The notes under the pieces are model-generated. The model was given only the letters and a program-made list of their open reading frames with translations. It was not told where the DNA came from and did no database searches. This document shows, one piece after another, positions 1-10,336 of a stretch of 46,240 nucleotides of DNA. The position numbers and the translations under genes were made by a program. The DNA comes from Pochonia chlamydosporia 170. Its lineage: Eukaryota; Ascomycota; Sordariomycetes; Hypocreales; Clavicipitaceae. Position 1 is the stretch's first letter; each line of letters starts with the position of its first letter. Location of the stretch: positions 1 through 46,240 of the forward strand of contig NW_019154063.1 in assembly GCF_001653235.2 (NCBI RefSeq). Reading direction: 5' to 3'.

Positions 1-1693
1 GGTGTCCCACTTCCACTGTGGAGATAATACTAGTGCTGCAATATAGACCGGCGATCTGTCCGTCAAGCTGTAATACTTATCCAGCTTGGCCCAGCCAGAG
101 TTGCAACAAGGACTCATGAACGGGTCATTCGCATATTTTTCCTTTGCAGTCTCGAACTGCTCAAGGAGGAAGTCCATTGTCGGCAATACTCTGTCAATGG
201 TTGCATTGCGACCTTCTGTCCCTGTTGTGGCATCATAGAAGAACAACAGGAAGTCCTGGAGCTTTTGCAATTCTTGCCAGTCCTTTTCCGACACAGGTCG
301 TCGTGTTCTCTTGATATGGTGGCAAAAGAGGTTGATCGCAGTCTTAAGCTTCGTTGCAGTACGGATCATCGCATACCAAGAGTTCCAGCGAGTAGAGTTG
401 TCCCGTACGAGGTTGCGGCCGCCACTGAGCTCTCTGAAATTGGCCAAGCGTTGTGGGCTCCGCTGGATATATGCCACGATATTATGTAGTTTCCCAAGAG
501 GCCCCTTGCGTCGCCATTGCTCCATCTCGAGTTCCGTGGGCGTTGTCAAGGCGCTCGTATTATTCTCATCTGCAAGAGATTCATCGTTGGTCTGAAAGAG
601 AAAGGACTGAGCGGCTAGGTTTATGATATGGCCGTTGCAGCGCAGGCGGTGGTGTTCCGCATTGTAGACAATCTGATACTGGTCGAAAAGTACTATTCAC
701 GGGCCACTTAGCATGGGTCACGGGCTGTGAATGCATTGTGGTCTGTAAACCCCCGCTGTACAATGCGTGAGCTGGCCATATGACGTACGTACGCGTAGAA
801 AGAGCCTTCATCATTGTACCGTTGTTGTCTGCATTGTCCATCATGAAATAGCCCACCTTGGAGGCAATTCCATAGTCGTTAATAATTTCCATAACACAGT
901 CTGCCATATTTGGGCCCTAGTGCTTGCCGTCGAGTTCTCTCAAAGCCAGAACGGAGTATTCTAACTGGCCGGATTCGGATGTATAGTGTGCAACAATGCC
1001 AAGAATCGCAAGGGCATTAGGCGAAGTCCAGAGATCAACTGTGAAGTGTACTTTCGAGAGAGCTAACTGGGTCTCGCGTTTGACTCGAAGTTTCTGGGTC
1101 TCATATGTCCGCAAAGTACAACTGCGTATGGTTGAAGGAGAGTTTGGCAGCCAGTTGTCGATCGCTGGATTCAGGAAGCAAAGTAAGGCCCTGAATTCTG
1201 CTTGCTTTGCCATACGAAAAGACCACACTGCAGGTCGTGATCCACTGTCGTATAGTTGTTCGAGGACGGCAGGGTCTACATCGTGAGTTGCAATCGTGGA
1301 TAGACAGCGGCGTTTATAATCGGTGGTTTGATGGGCCTTTTCGAAGGCGTCGACAATTGTGGCTTGCATCAATGCAGTTCGGGTTTCTTGGGTAGAAGAT
1401 ATATCGATATTATGCCGGTCCTTTAGATGGGTTGAAATAACAGTTGTTCCACCAGACTCGAGATACTCCTTTGCGCAGTACTTGCAGCGCCATATTGACT
1501 TCCCCTTCGCATTAAGAGTAACCTCATTGCGGCCAACAGGTGTATAGTGCCACACTTTCGAGTAGCGCCTTTTTGTAGCCGCCGAGGTGGTTATGGAAGG
1601 AGAGGACAGTGTAGGATCATGACATGGTGAATCAAGATTGTCTAATGGCTCGCTCCCAAGCCGCGAAAGCATATCAGAAGGCTGCGACGACAT
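1..1693 (-). pseudogene. hAT transposase, broken, N-terminal two thirds present
   Basis: The likely start is the ATG at 1693, giving MSSQPSDMLSRL; the matching ATG is kept in the second copy at 40487. Next comes a BED-type zinc finger (WRCKYCAKEY...HLKDRH, around 1400-1500), then hAT core motifs FTVDLWTSP, GYFMMDNADNN, HRLRCNGHIINLA, STRWNSWYAM and, at the window edge, CNSGWAKLDKYYSL. An in-frame TAG at 917-919 interrupts it, and at least one frameshift lies between about 600 and 780, where a stretch unlike hAT is read before the frame recovers at HHRLRCNGH. The C-terminal dimerisation region is beyond the window. With these lesions it cannot encode a working transposase. Confidence 0.85.
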
Positions 1694-2126
1694 TATGTTG
1701 ATACATTGTAATGGTCTTAGTGAGCATAATGACAATAGACTAAGCTAATACGGACGGATGCAGAAATATGAAAAGGGGAGGGGAGTTTGAATGAGCCCCT
1801 GAGAATCGAGCCAATCTCGCTTGCCACAGGTTCCCTGTATGGGCTGCTTGGGAAGGAACCTTAAAGCGCAAGCTGAAAAAAGTCTTCGGGCTAACCTATA
1901 GTGCCTTAAAGACGCAGATATTTGACCTCTGTTGTGCTCGTTGAGTCATGGAAATCACTATGTTCTAGTATCAATACGGCAATATATGGTCATATCCCGG
2001 ATGCTAATATCATACGGCCACCATATGAGATTATGGGATATCATACGGTCACCATATCATATCATATGGTAATATCAATATATGGTAATATGTATTGCCA
2101 TATCGCAAATACTATTGGACACACTG
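1..2126 (-). mobile_element. hAT transposon copy 1, cut by window start
   Basis: The element runs on the minus strand. Its 5' terminus is at 2117-2126, which read on the minus strand is CAGTGTGTCC, a hAT-type terminal repeat. The other end lies outside the window, so the expected 8-bp target duplication cannot be tested; the bases just outside are accaagac (2127-2134). Between 1975 and 2110 there are many short CCATAT/CCGTAT-type motifs in both orientations, as expected of subterminal transposase-binding repeats. The same terminus and subterminal block recur in opposite orientation at 39982-40190, which fixes the element boundary. The interior carries a disrupted transposase. Confidence 0.85.
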
Positions 2127-2363
2127 ACCAAGACTGGCATAACCAGTCTGAACGCGACGACTCCGTTGGCGCCTCAGACCAAAAAGCCTACTACTCCATC
2201 TCTCGTTCCTCTTCACACCAACACTACTCGTCCTTCTGCTCAGTCCACGAAAGCTTTTCCCGTGCCGACGACTTCGAAGCCACCTGTCACTGCCGCGGCT
2301 CAAAAGCAAAACCCTGGTCTCGGTGTCGTTGCTATGGCCGGGTTTGCTGCCATGCTTTTCTGA
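2127..2363 (+). pseudogene. 3' end of a Ser/Thr/Pro-rich GPI-anchored-like protein, cut by hAT
   Basis: Directly outside the hAT terminus an open frame reads TKTGITSLNATTPLAPQTKK and continues through a Thr/Ser/Pro-rich stretch. It ends with a short hydrophobic tail (GLGVVAMAGFAAMLF) and a TGA at 2361-2363. That layout is typical of the C-terminus of a fungal cell-surface protein with a GPI-attachment signal, for example a CFEM-type protein. No start exists on this side; any N-terminal part would lie left of the hAT element, outside the window. Upstream of 2127 the frame stays open only into transposon sequence. It is most simply the 3' part of a gene split by the insertion. Confidence 0.5.
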
Positions 2364-2824
2364 GACCTTTTTCTGGCTAAATGGTGTATCTTGGCGTGGG
2401 CTCGCGCCAAGAGAGAAGAGTGAGAGACTACTGCGACAATGGGATAGAGATGACGTTTGCACCTTGCGGGAAATTTGGCTTGCTATCTAAATCTCGTCGA
2501 ATTGACCAGCCCATCATAGTAAGAATATTCCATTAATTGTGGAACAGGTCTTAATTGTGCTCTCATTACGATATTAAAATAATGGTTCGGCTTAGCTGGA
2601 TGTACAGTCCACAAGTACATGACTTTCTATTTGTAAACACTACTAGACCAAATTATGTTACCTTTCATCACACCAAGTTTTCCTTGATCACGATGCTGTA
2701 GCGCACGAACATCTTTAAGACGGTTGACATTGTGTTATAAAGATGGGGTCGATATAATGTTCAGAGGGCCAATCCACCACCTTTCAAAGGAAATACTTTT
2801 GTGTCGGGCATAGTTAGGTGTTGC
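2364..2824. other. no gene seen
   Basis: This is an AT-rich stretch with stops in all frames. I saw no coding pattern, terminal repeat or RNA gene. It separates the cell-surface gene remnant from the decayed copia gag. Confidence 0.5.
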
Positions 2825-3590
2825 ATAATTTGGAGGGTATTGATAGAAGATTTCGTCGTTCTGCTTGTTGTCGCAGATCTTTTGCAACCTCTCCAACTGT
2901 CAATGTTTTATCTTCTAATTCATCCTTGTATATTCCAGCCTAAATAGCAGCCCAGTTGCCTAAGACAAGTTGGATTGCTTTCGTCGGGTCGTCAAATCAA
3001 ATGTTTGGGTCTTCCACGCCTCCAGTCTTCCTAACCAGAGCATGGTTGATGGCCGTTTCCCACGTCGTAACCCAGCCTGCAACGTCGTCTGAGACCTTGG
3101 TAAAAGCCGTAGCCCACTGGTACATCCTTCTGGCAGCAGCCTGTTGCTTTCTTTCAGTTGTACCCACGCTTGTCTTCAGGATTGCGTACCATGGCCGTAT
3201 GTCCCACACAGCACGGCACGAGCTCTGACGCAGCCCGTAGTCCACTGTGTCAGTCACCCAGGCCTTCAACTTCTCGCAGTCGGTCTCTTCTTCTTTGTAT
3301 TCTCTGTAGTCCTGCTCATGCATCTTCCGCTCGAATGTGAATGATGCCTTATCCTCAGCCGTCAATTCAGATATGTTACGAGCATGATGAGCAGGATTCG
3401 TTGTCTCCAGAAGCATACCCATAGGTTCTCCCGATGGCGACCGGCCGACAGGCTGGCTTGATTGCCCACCTTGGCGGGTGTGTCTTCCAGACTGGGACGG
3501 GTATTCTGATTTCAAGATTCTAGCGGGAATCCCTTCTGTGGTACCCCTTCTAATAAGTGATGTCGAGGGTTGACCCCATTGCATTAGCAT
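2825..3590 (-). pseudogene. Ty1/copia gag remnant
   Basis: Read on the minus strand from 3590, the product contains a pattern close to the capsid region of fungal copia elements. Examples are AWVTDTVDYGL, YAILKTSVGTT and DVAGWVTTWETAINHAL, which match in order and spacing LQEYIVKTVGRYY, LMILKNRVKPT and KVEEWISKWQVILNEAK of the intact copia element at 13607-18283. The frame stops after VEDPNI (about 2997) but gag-like coding (TVGEVAKDLRQQAERR) resumes down to about 2825, crossed by stops. No protease, integrase or reverse transcriptase follows. It is an old fragment of a different copia lineage. Confidence 0.55.
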
Positions 3591-4609
3591 GAACAGGCAC
3601 GGGCAGGACCAGATGACGACGCACGTGGGTGTTTCAATGATCCGGCTATGGGGCCGGCCACAACCCGCTGAAACACCAGTGGCGCTAGCCTTGACCTCTA
3701 ATCATTGATCCCGGTCAAGTAATTGACGAGGTTTCCTTTTTGGCCTCAAAAATAGCCGGACACCCCCCGCCCGGCCTGGGCACCGCCACAGCCAGGTCTG
3801 ATGACTTTTAGCGCCAACTCCATTCCGCCCTGGTATCTGTTTAACACTTCTAGCCGTCGGAAGTAGATCCCGGGCTTGACAGTGCCATGTGGAGCCCTTC
3901 ACCGGGCGTTAATAGACTCAGTCAGTCAGTCAGTGCCATGTGGCGCACATCAGTGCGGGGAGCCGTGAAACGTGAATCAAACCCTTGGCGCCTATTAGTC
4001 GTGTTCAAGGACCCCCAGTGGCCCAAAAGGACCGCATATTTGTTGCTCCGCCTGGGCTGGCGTACCGCAGTAGCCTGGATCCCGCGGACAGGCCCACCTT
4101 GCACCGCAATGAGTCCAAAGAGTAGTTGGTGTTCTAGTTGACGTAGAGCCTGGACCCCGCTGTATTGAGTGAGAATTATGTAAATGGAGCGAATGCAGAT
4201 ATTTATCTTGTAAGCAGCTTCGCCGAAGCGCGAAGCCGTCACAAGTCGCCATGTCTGATACAATCTCAAATCCAGGAGGTTGATGATACAATACCGCGTT
4301 GCGCCATTGTGAAGGCAGCGACTCAGCACATCTTGAAGTCCTGATGGCTGACACTATGCCAAGAATAGCAGGGACTAACCTACTGTTTAAGAGTCGAAGC
4401 TGCTCATGCGTGAAGTCACCCTGTATTCTCGCAATGACACTTTACTGACTGAACCCCGAGCTGCTGCGACAATTGATGATAAGAGTATCAAGCAAACGGA
4501 CCGAGAATGCACTTGGTGCTGCTGCATCTCGATGTGACGAACAAAACGGTAGATCTGTACCTCGCTGTTCACGAGAACACTGTAATACTTCAACATGTCA
4601 TGGGTACTG
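3591..4609. other. no gene seen
   Basis: Only unsupported short frames occur here. Visible structure is limited to four copies of cagt at about 3922-3937, a direct repeat of gtgccatgtgg (about 3881 and 3934), and a small hairpin-prone stretch gcttcgccgaagc at about 4207-4219. It may be decayed repeat DNA flanking the gag remnant. Confidence 0.4.
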
Positions 4610-4680
4610 GTAATAGTTGCATTTGCCTTCCAGGCAATAATATTATGCTTACTTTAATTGAACGACTTAATCTTGACGAC
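4610..4680 (+). repeat. decayed copia LTR 3' end
   Basis: The stretch ending gaacgacttaatcttgacg, preceded by ttgccttccaggcaa, aligns with the last part of the copia LTR at 13315-13539 (ttgcctcgtaggcaa ... gagcgacttgatcttgaca). Differences are mainly C to T or G to A. The rest of the LTR is not recognisable, so this is a fragment of an old copy. Confidence 0.5.
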
Positions 4681-5041
4681 CCAGGACGCTCGATCGCAAT
4701 TGCCAACAGGCATCGCTGAACTGGACTGGGCGGCAAGCTGGCTTCCAAGACATCCCTGCTTGAATCCCGGCAATGTTCCGAACTAACAACGCGTGGAACG
4801 TCCTGACAGACAGCCCACAGCCACGAAGGTCACAACTCGTACTCATCATTAACTGGTTTAGGACAAGCGCAACTCTGTTAGCTTTTCCGGTAATGGCACT
4901 TGCAGCACTTGGATGGGAAGTCATTTGGCCAATCACGCTAGATCTGAGGTTCCTGCAGACATGACCATATTTAAGTACTGCACATGTAACGTGGAGTAAA
5001 TAGTTTGCCCTGTTGGAGGAGTCTCCACCAGGCGTAATTAA

Positions 5042-5082
5042 CTCTCTCTCTGTCTCTCTCTCTCTCTCTGTGTGTGTGTGTG
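5042..5082. repeat. CT/TG microsatellite
   Basis: About 41 bp of dinucleotide repeat: a run of CT units with one GT interruption, changing to GT units (tgtgtgtgtgtg) at the right end. Confidence 0.9.
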
Positions 5083-5332
5083 GCGCGCATAGCGTCTTCT
5101 GCATCTGGTACAGTATGGAAGTTGATGTTGCAATTTAATGCTTGTCTCCAATCAGCCGAGGATGGTCTAGCGGTAGATAAGGTTGTTTGACATATGTAGC
5201 AATCCGTCGGACGGTATCTGAATAGCGACAGGGAAAAACGAAGTCCGCGACTACAATACTTTTGCAATAGATTAGGAACGTACCGCAAATGGGCTTAATA
5301 AGTGGCGATGTATCACTGCCCTGACATCATAG

Positions 5333-5793
5333 AATAGCTACAGTTCAATTAGGAATGTTTCTCACTATGGCATTACTTTCCATAGCTCTCAGCGCATTGT
5401 TGGAATCGATGGACACAGTTTGGCGATGTCGGAGGGTTTGTGGCTGATGTGGGGTGCTTACGGATGGAGTCCTGTATAATGGACAGTCAGCACCCCGGTC
5501 ATGCTATGAATCATTCCTTAGTGTTAACTTTGTAGAAATTAGGGTTCGTATGGCGAGATGGCAAACTTGCCGCCCTTTCCGACTTCTCGGCAACTGATCA
5601 GCCCACTGGCAGATGGACAGGGGCTCTGACACATCACCAACAGTCTGAGTTTGCAACGTGTCCGAGCGAGTATATTGACAACTGGCTAGGCGACTACTAC
5701 GAGTATCTCAAAGCTAAGGAAGAGACAGAACAAGAAAAGGAGAGCTCAGCCCGTTACAGAGTTGATCTAAATACCAGCCGCGGACTTTCGTGA
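5333..5793 (+). CDS. unidentified spliced coding segment (3' exons)
   Basis: I do not recognise this. Two adjoining open segments splice in phase. The first (5333-5473, 47 codons, beginning NSYSSIRNVSHYG) is preceded by a good acceptor (ctgac, then atcatag). It is followed by an intron 5474-5535 (gtataa ... ttaac, then tttgtag). The second exon (5536-5793, 85 codons plus TGA) begins KLGFVWRDGKLAAL and ends YEYLKAKEETEQEKES with a charged, probably helical tail. Both lengths are exact multiples of three and amino-acid use looks protein-like. Upstream exons may lie at 5090-5210, where another frame is open, but no start was settled. It could also be decayed transposon coding. Confidence 0.3.
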
Positions 5794-6163
5794 GCCGCCA
5801 ATCCTACCTGGTTGACAGAGTAGAAGTCTGCGCTCAAACAGTATTAGTGTGCGAGGTGGCTCAGCTTGATTGTTTCAGGTGTCACGGAGCCCACGCTAAG
5901 GGCGACGACGAGAACCGCATAAATATCAGTATTGATGGAGTTATGTATCTCCACCATTGGCATCCCTCTCGCTGGAATATACCGTAAAAATGACATTAAT
6001 ATTCCGATAACGCGGATATTTGTGCTATAGCATATGTATGAAAGTAAATAAAGTATAAACACCCCCAGCTCCCACCGATTCAAGTTGCCCGTTTCTTGCT
6101 TTTTGTACACCATTGAAATAGCTTCAATTCAGCACACCAGTTCTCCTACTATATGGTAAAAAT

Positions 6164-6837
6164 ATGCTACCATGGATTCAATCTGGGTCAGACTATAGGG
6201 ATGTGAGCGCCCCGATACCTATGAGGTAAGATTCTAGACGCAACTTTACGATCAGATTGCTGAACCCTACTAGCTCAGAGTTCCTCTTAGGGTATTCTGT
6301 GTATCTCCTATGACCGGCCAGTTTGAGTTCGTTAACCGGTCGTTTGATATTGAGCTAGTTGGAAGGAAAAACGTAACACTGCGTGCCAGAAGCATGCAAG
6401 CATCAATAATACTGCACAGAGCATTCCATTCCCTCCTAAAGCGTGATAAGTACAATCGTTTTCCGCTCGCTGAACTGCAAACACATTTAACTGTGGGCTG
6501 TAAAATACAGTACCTATTTCAAGACTCAAAGCCGATCAGCCCAGCTGCAGTCGATTTGTGTATCATATTTAGCCACGAATTATTGAATCAGAACCAACTA
6601 TTGACATTCGGTAACCTCCTAAGCTCTGATGACTGGATGGCTTTTGATCACCGTACTGGAAAGGCTATCGAAAAAACAGTTTGTACATCAATGGATCCGT
6701 TCAGCGGATATGTGACGATGGCACACACTGAAACGGGTCGCAATGAATCGAATTTCGGTGCCACGGAGCTGCTACAAATGTTAACTGCAGCAAAGCTCGA
6801 ACCCACTACACTGCTTAGCCACGTGGACCACATATAA
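6164..6837 (+). CDS. hypothetical protein, two exons, 206 aa
   Basis: No family is recognised. The ATG at 6164 starts MLPWIQSGSDYRD. Exon 1 ends at 6225, a 53-nt intron follows (gtaaga, branch gctgaac, end ctcag at 6278), and exon 2 runs to the TAA before 6838. Splicing keeps the frame, joining PIPM(R) to VPLRVFCVSPMTG. The second exon alone would start at the ATG at 6310. No signal peptide, membrane segment or metal-binding motif is evident. The middle has hydrophobic-charged helical patterns (ISPAAVDLCIIFSHELL) and the C-terminus is LLSHVDHI. It lies between unidentified exons and a hAT remnant, so an origin from an old repeat cannot be excluded. Confidence 0.4.
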
Positions 6838-7212
6838 GTGGCCCTGCATCCATCTTCTCGGCTCTCAGCTTACCTAAAATCCATTGCATTCGTACCTGAA
6901 AGTGGATGTAATGGATGGATTTAGGTGGACTTAGGTACCTATGGCAGGATATTCCCTTGCCCGGTACCTCAACGGTCCGTACTGCTTATTTCTGCATGGA
7001 ATTGCCTCTTAAATCGAGATACCTGGACCCCAGTTTGCAAGGCCGATCACCACACAGTCAATCTTACAACTGCCGGTATTGAGTACGTTTTCTACGGACT
7101 TCCTGCTGTTTGTTTTGCAAGAAATTGTTTTTACGATGTAAGCCAACAAGTCAGTCCAGTCCGAGCAACTGAAGTTGCTAGGAGACAGTCTGTTTCGCCA
7201 TTTCAGAGGCTG
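6838..7212. other. no gene seen
   Basis: One frame stays open for about 100 codons (6925-7236), but its composition is not protein-like and no motif is seen. A short direct repeat ggatggatttaggtgg/acttaggtacc lies near 6910-6940. Confidence 0.4.
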
Positions 7213-8177
7213 GACTTGTTCAGAACCCGCTCATGATACTAGCTCGTGGCTGTGGGACTCTGGCTATGGTATTCAACGTCATGGCATACGCAAATGGGCT
7301 TGCAAGCACTGTATCCTCATAAATCGTCCCATTATCGCGAGTTTTGCCTCTTCACGTCCCCAGAACGCAGTAAATCATCTACAGCGTGAGCACAAAACAC
7401 TAGCGCCAGTGCGAGTGAAAAGGAGTCACGGCACAGCTGAAATCAAATGGCGCACTGGAATCGAACCAGCCGACTATTGCATCTACTTTGAAACTGGACG
7501 TCGACCAGCCTAGGGAACAGAATATTGCGCGCAACCTGCTTCATCTCACAGTTTGATAAGCAGCACTTTCAGCGAATGCTAATCGTGTTAATCGTCAGTG
7601 GCAACCAGTCCTTCTCCTTCGTCGAGAACCCCGTCCTCTGAGAAATCTTCGACTACTTCAGTCCGTCCGTTTCTACCCAACTGTCAGATTGTGGCTTGTG
7701 GCGCTCCGTCACCAAACGGAAGTCAGTTCAGTACATGAGAAACCAGTTGTTCATTCTTTGAGAACAAGGAACAATAACAATAATGAATATAACTCTGAAG
7801 ATACAATTCTCTCCGTGAATAGTGGCACCGTATGTCTGACACCAACGCGCTAACTTGAGTGGCAGTGCCACTCGATATAAGCTCATTCAAGAGTATAACC
7901 GCCACAAGCAGAAGGTTGTTGAGGTGCTGAGGAACTCCCCTGGACTGCCTCATATATCATTTGATGGCTGGCCGTCGCGAAATAAGCTCGCCCTGTATGT
8001 GATTGCCTGCTTTTTAGAGATGAGAAGGATCAGCCGTACAAAATCATAATGGGAGTTCCAGAGGCTCATCGTCACTTCGGCTCAACGATCGGTAGGGAGG
8101 TTCTCGACGTCCTACACACTCTTGGCGGGAGCCCAGAAAAGGTTGGCTATTTCGCGCTTGACAACACTGAAAGGGAA
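7213..8177 (+). pseudogene. decayed hAT transposase, second family
   Basis: A BED zinc finger opens it (KWACKHCI ... SFASSRPQNAVNHLQREH, about 7293-7397), followed by FDKQHFQRMLIVLIVSG and NQSFSFVENPV, the usual region after the finger. From about 7855 the core resumes with YKLIQEYNRHK, LPHISFDGWPSRNKLALY. After a frameshift near 8010 it continues with IMGVPEAHRHFGSTIGREV and GSPEKVGYFALDN. Stops and frameshifts break it in several places. Homology ends abruptly at about 8177 where another element begins. It is unrelated in detail to the hAT at 1-2126: the finger and core differ. Confidence 0.75.
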
Positions 8178-8478
8178 TTCCTATACCGGCATGATACTTT
8201 GGCTACACAGGCATGATCCTTACACCGGCATGACTTTTACCACCTTTGATTCACCCAGATTTTATTGACCCATAGGTACTTCTCAACAAAGGCGGTGTAG
8301 CCAGCTTCCTTAACATCTCCTAAATCACTTACAGCTTGGTCTATTACAAGCCCAATATTGCGCAATTAGTCTCTCACCATTTGAGGCTTGCGTTCCAGAT
8401 CGCGATCGTATAGAAGTACATAATCGGTAAGGGCCATAAAAACTGATTAAAAACAACTAAGTTACAGTACTTTATATA
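8178..8478 (-). mobile_element. end of an unidentified element with tandem GGCATGA motifs
   Basis: From 8181 to 8243 the motif GGCATGA occurs three times at spacings of about 20 bp, the last followed by cttttaccac. The same motif and flank recur at 27619-27667 and, inverted, at 28503-28547, so it marks the terminus of a repeated element. Inside it, on the minus strand, an ATG at 8437 opens MALTDYVLLYDRDLERK, has a stop at codon 24, and continues in frame through AFVEKYLWVNKIWVN to a stop at 8237. I cannot assign it to a superfamily. The pogo element at 8479 interrupts its far side. Confidence 0.4.
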
Positions 8479-10326
8479 ACGTGGGTGCATAGCGAGCTGG
8501 ACAGCATAGCGAGCTGGACACCCCACCTAGTAAATGCAACTATCTATTTTCAACTGCACATTTCTCTACCAATAATAATGGAAACTTCAGATAAAGAAAG
8601 GAAAATGATCTTAGCTTGCCAAGCTATACAGAAAACCCCAAAGCTAAGCATCCGAGCAGCTGCAAAGATCTAAATGGTACCTCACAGCACGCTTAGCGCC
8701 CGCATTAAGGGAATACCTGCCAGACGCGATATTATGCCCGATTCTCAGAAACTCACAAATCTAGAGGAATCCACAATTGTTGACTATATCCTCGACCTAG
8801 ACTCGCGATCATTTCCTCTCCGGCTTAGTGGTGTGCAAGATATAGCCAATTGACTGCTCGCCGATCGCGACGCGCCTCCCGTGGGACCCCGATGGGCTTC
8901 AAACTTTGTCAAACGCCAAAAAGAGCTAACCACGCGTTTTACCCGTAGATATGACTACCAGAGAGCTCTATGCGAAGATCCAAAAATAATTCGGCCCTGG
9001 TTTGAGCTTGTGCGCGATACAGTCGCGAAATACGGCATCCTAGAGGAGGATTTCCACAACTTTAACGAGACCGGCTTTATGATGGGTATGATCTCAGCCA
9101 CTATGGTTATTACAAGCTCAGATAGATATGGGAAGCCAACCTTAGCTCAGCCAGGTGATAGAGAATGGGTTTCGGTAATTCAGTCTATCAATTCCCAAGG
9201 CGAGGCTATCCCACCATTCATTATCGTTGCGGGGCAACATCACCTCGCCAACTGGTATAAAGACAGCGCGCTACCGAAAGATTGGGTTATATCCACAACT
9301 CACAACGGCTAGACGTCAAATAAAAAGGGTATAGAATGGATCCAGCACTTTAAAAAGCACACTAAGCCGCGAACTCAAGGCGCATATCGTCTTCTAATCA
9401 TGGATGGACATAAAAGCCACCACTCAACGGAATTCGAGCTATTCTGCAAGGAGCATCAGATAATCACACTTTGCATGCCCTCTCATTCATCTCATATCCT
9501 TCAGCCACTAGATGTTGGCTGTTTTGGGCCACTAAAGAAGGCCTATGGTAAAGAAATTGAAGGGTTAATGAGAGCGGGGATTACACACATTACGAAGGCG
9601 GATTTCCTACCCGCCTTTTTCACCGCATTTAAAGCTGCAATAACGGAACAAAATATCCAGGGGGCTTTCAGAGGTGCAGGCCTTATTCCATTTGACCCAA
9701 AAAGTGTCTTATCACGGCTAGATATAAGGCCGCAGACGCCATCACCTGTTGAAGAGGCTTCTGAGCTACCACAACTGTGGGTTCCAAAGACCCCAAATAA
9801 CCCAACTAAGGCTACTACTTCGCAGACTGATTATATCAAAAGGCGAATAAGCCGCCATCAAGGAAGCTCTCCCACGTCAATTTTGGCTGCTATGGATCAA
9901 TTTTCGAAGGGTACATGCGGAATTATGCACAAGATGGCCCTCTTGAAAGCTGAGAACCAGCTACTTTGAGAGGCAAATGTAATACTAAGCAAGCGGCGTA
10001 GAGCTCGAAAACCCCGTTTACGTTAAGGCGGTAGCATGACTATTGCTGAGGGACAAGCTCTCCAAGATCAGAATGATGTGGAAGAGCAGATAAAGCAAGA
10101 AGATCGCCAAACAAATGGTCGGAAGCCGAGGGATAAGACGAAGGGTCGGCGATGTGGCGTGTGCGGAAAGTCCGGTCATAATGCGCGAACTTGTCAGATT
10201 GATGTGGAGACATCTAATGAAGAGAATAGCATTTAAAACTAATCGATTTCCCTTGTTGTGATTATATTTTTGCAACCCTATTGCGAGAAGGTCGGTTTGG
10301 GTGTCCAACTCGCTATGCACCCACGT
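8479..10326 (+). mobile_element. Fot1/pogo element copy 1, complete ends, 1848 bp
   Basis: It is bounded by TA dinucleotides at 8477-8478 and 10327-10328, the Tc1/mariner-pogo target duplication. The terminal inverted repeats start ACGTGGGTGCATAGCGAG at the left and read the same on the minus strand at the right. The left end carries the inner part twice (gcatagcgagctggaca repeated in tandem) while the right end has one copy. It has landed 10 bp beyond the stop codon of the glycosidase gene on the minus strand and inside another element on its left. Confidence 0.9.
8578..10236 (+). pseudogene. pogo (DDE_1) transposase with several stops
   Basis: The start METSDKERKMILACQAIQ is followed by a Psq/CENP-B-type helix-turn-helix region (LSIRAAAKI, LTNLEESTIVDYILDLD), then WASNFVKRQKELTTRF. 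The DDE catalytic core follows: FNETGFMMG, LLIMDGHKSHHS and LQPLDVGCFGPLKKAYG. A CCHC zinc knuckle (CGVCGKSGHNARTC) ends it near 10200. In-frame stops fall at about 8671, 8851, 9310, 9967 and 10023. The first catalytic Asp is Asn here (FNET against FDET in copy 2 at 29124). The stop at 9310 is a TGG to TAG change and those at 8851 and 9967 fit CGA to TGA, transitions compatible with repeat-induced mutation. It is inactive. Confidence 0.85.
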
Positions 10327-10336
10327 TACAAAACAC

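Noticed and set aside
5163..5200. tRNA-like start ggtctagcggtagataagg
   Set aside because: The A-box match is poor and no B-box (GGTTCRANTCC) or acceptor pairing follows.
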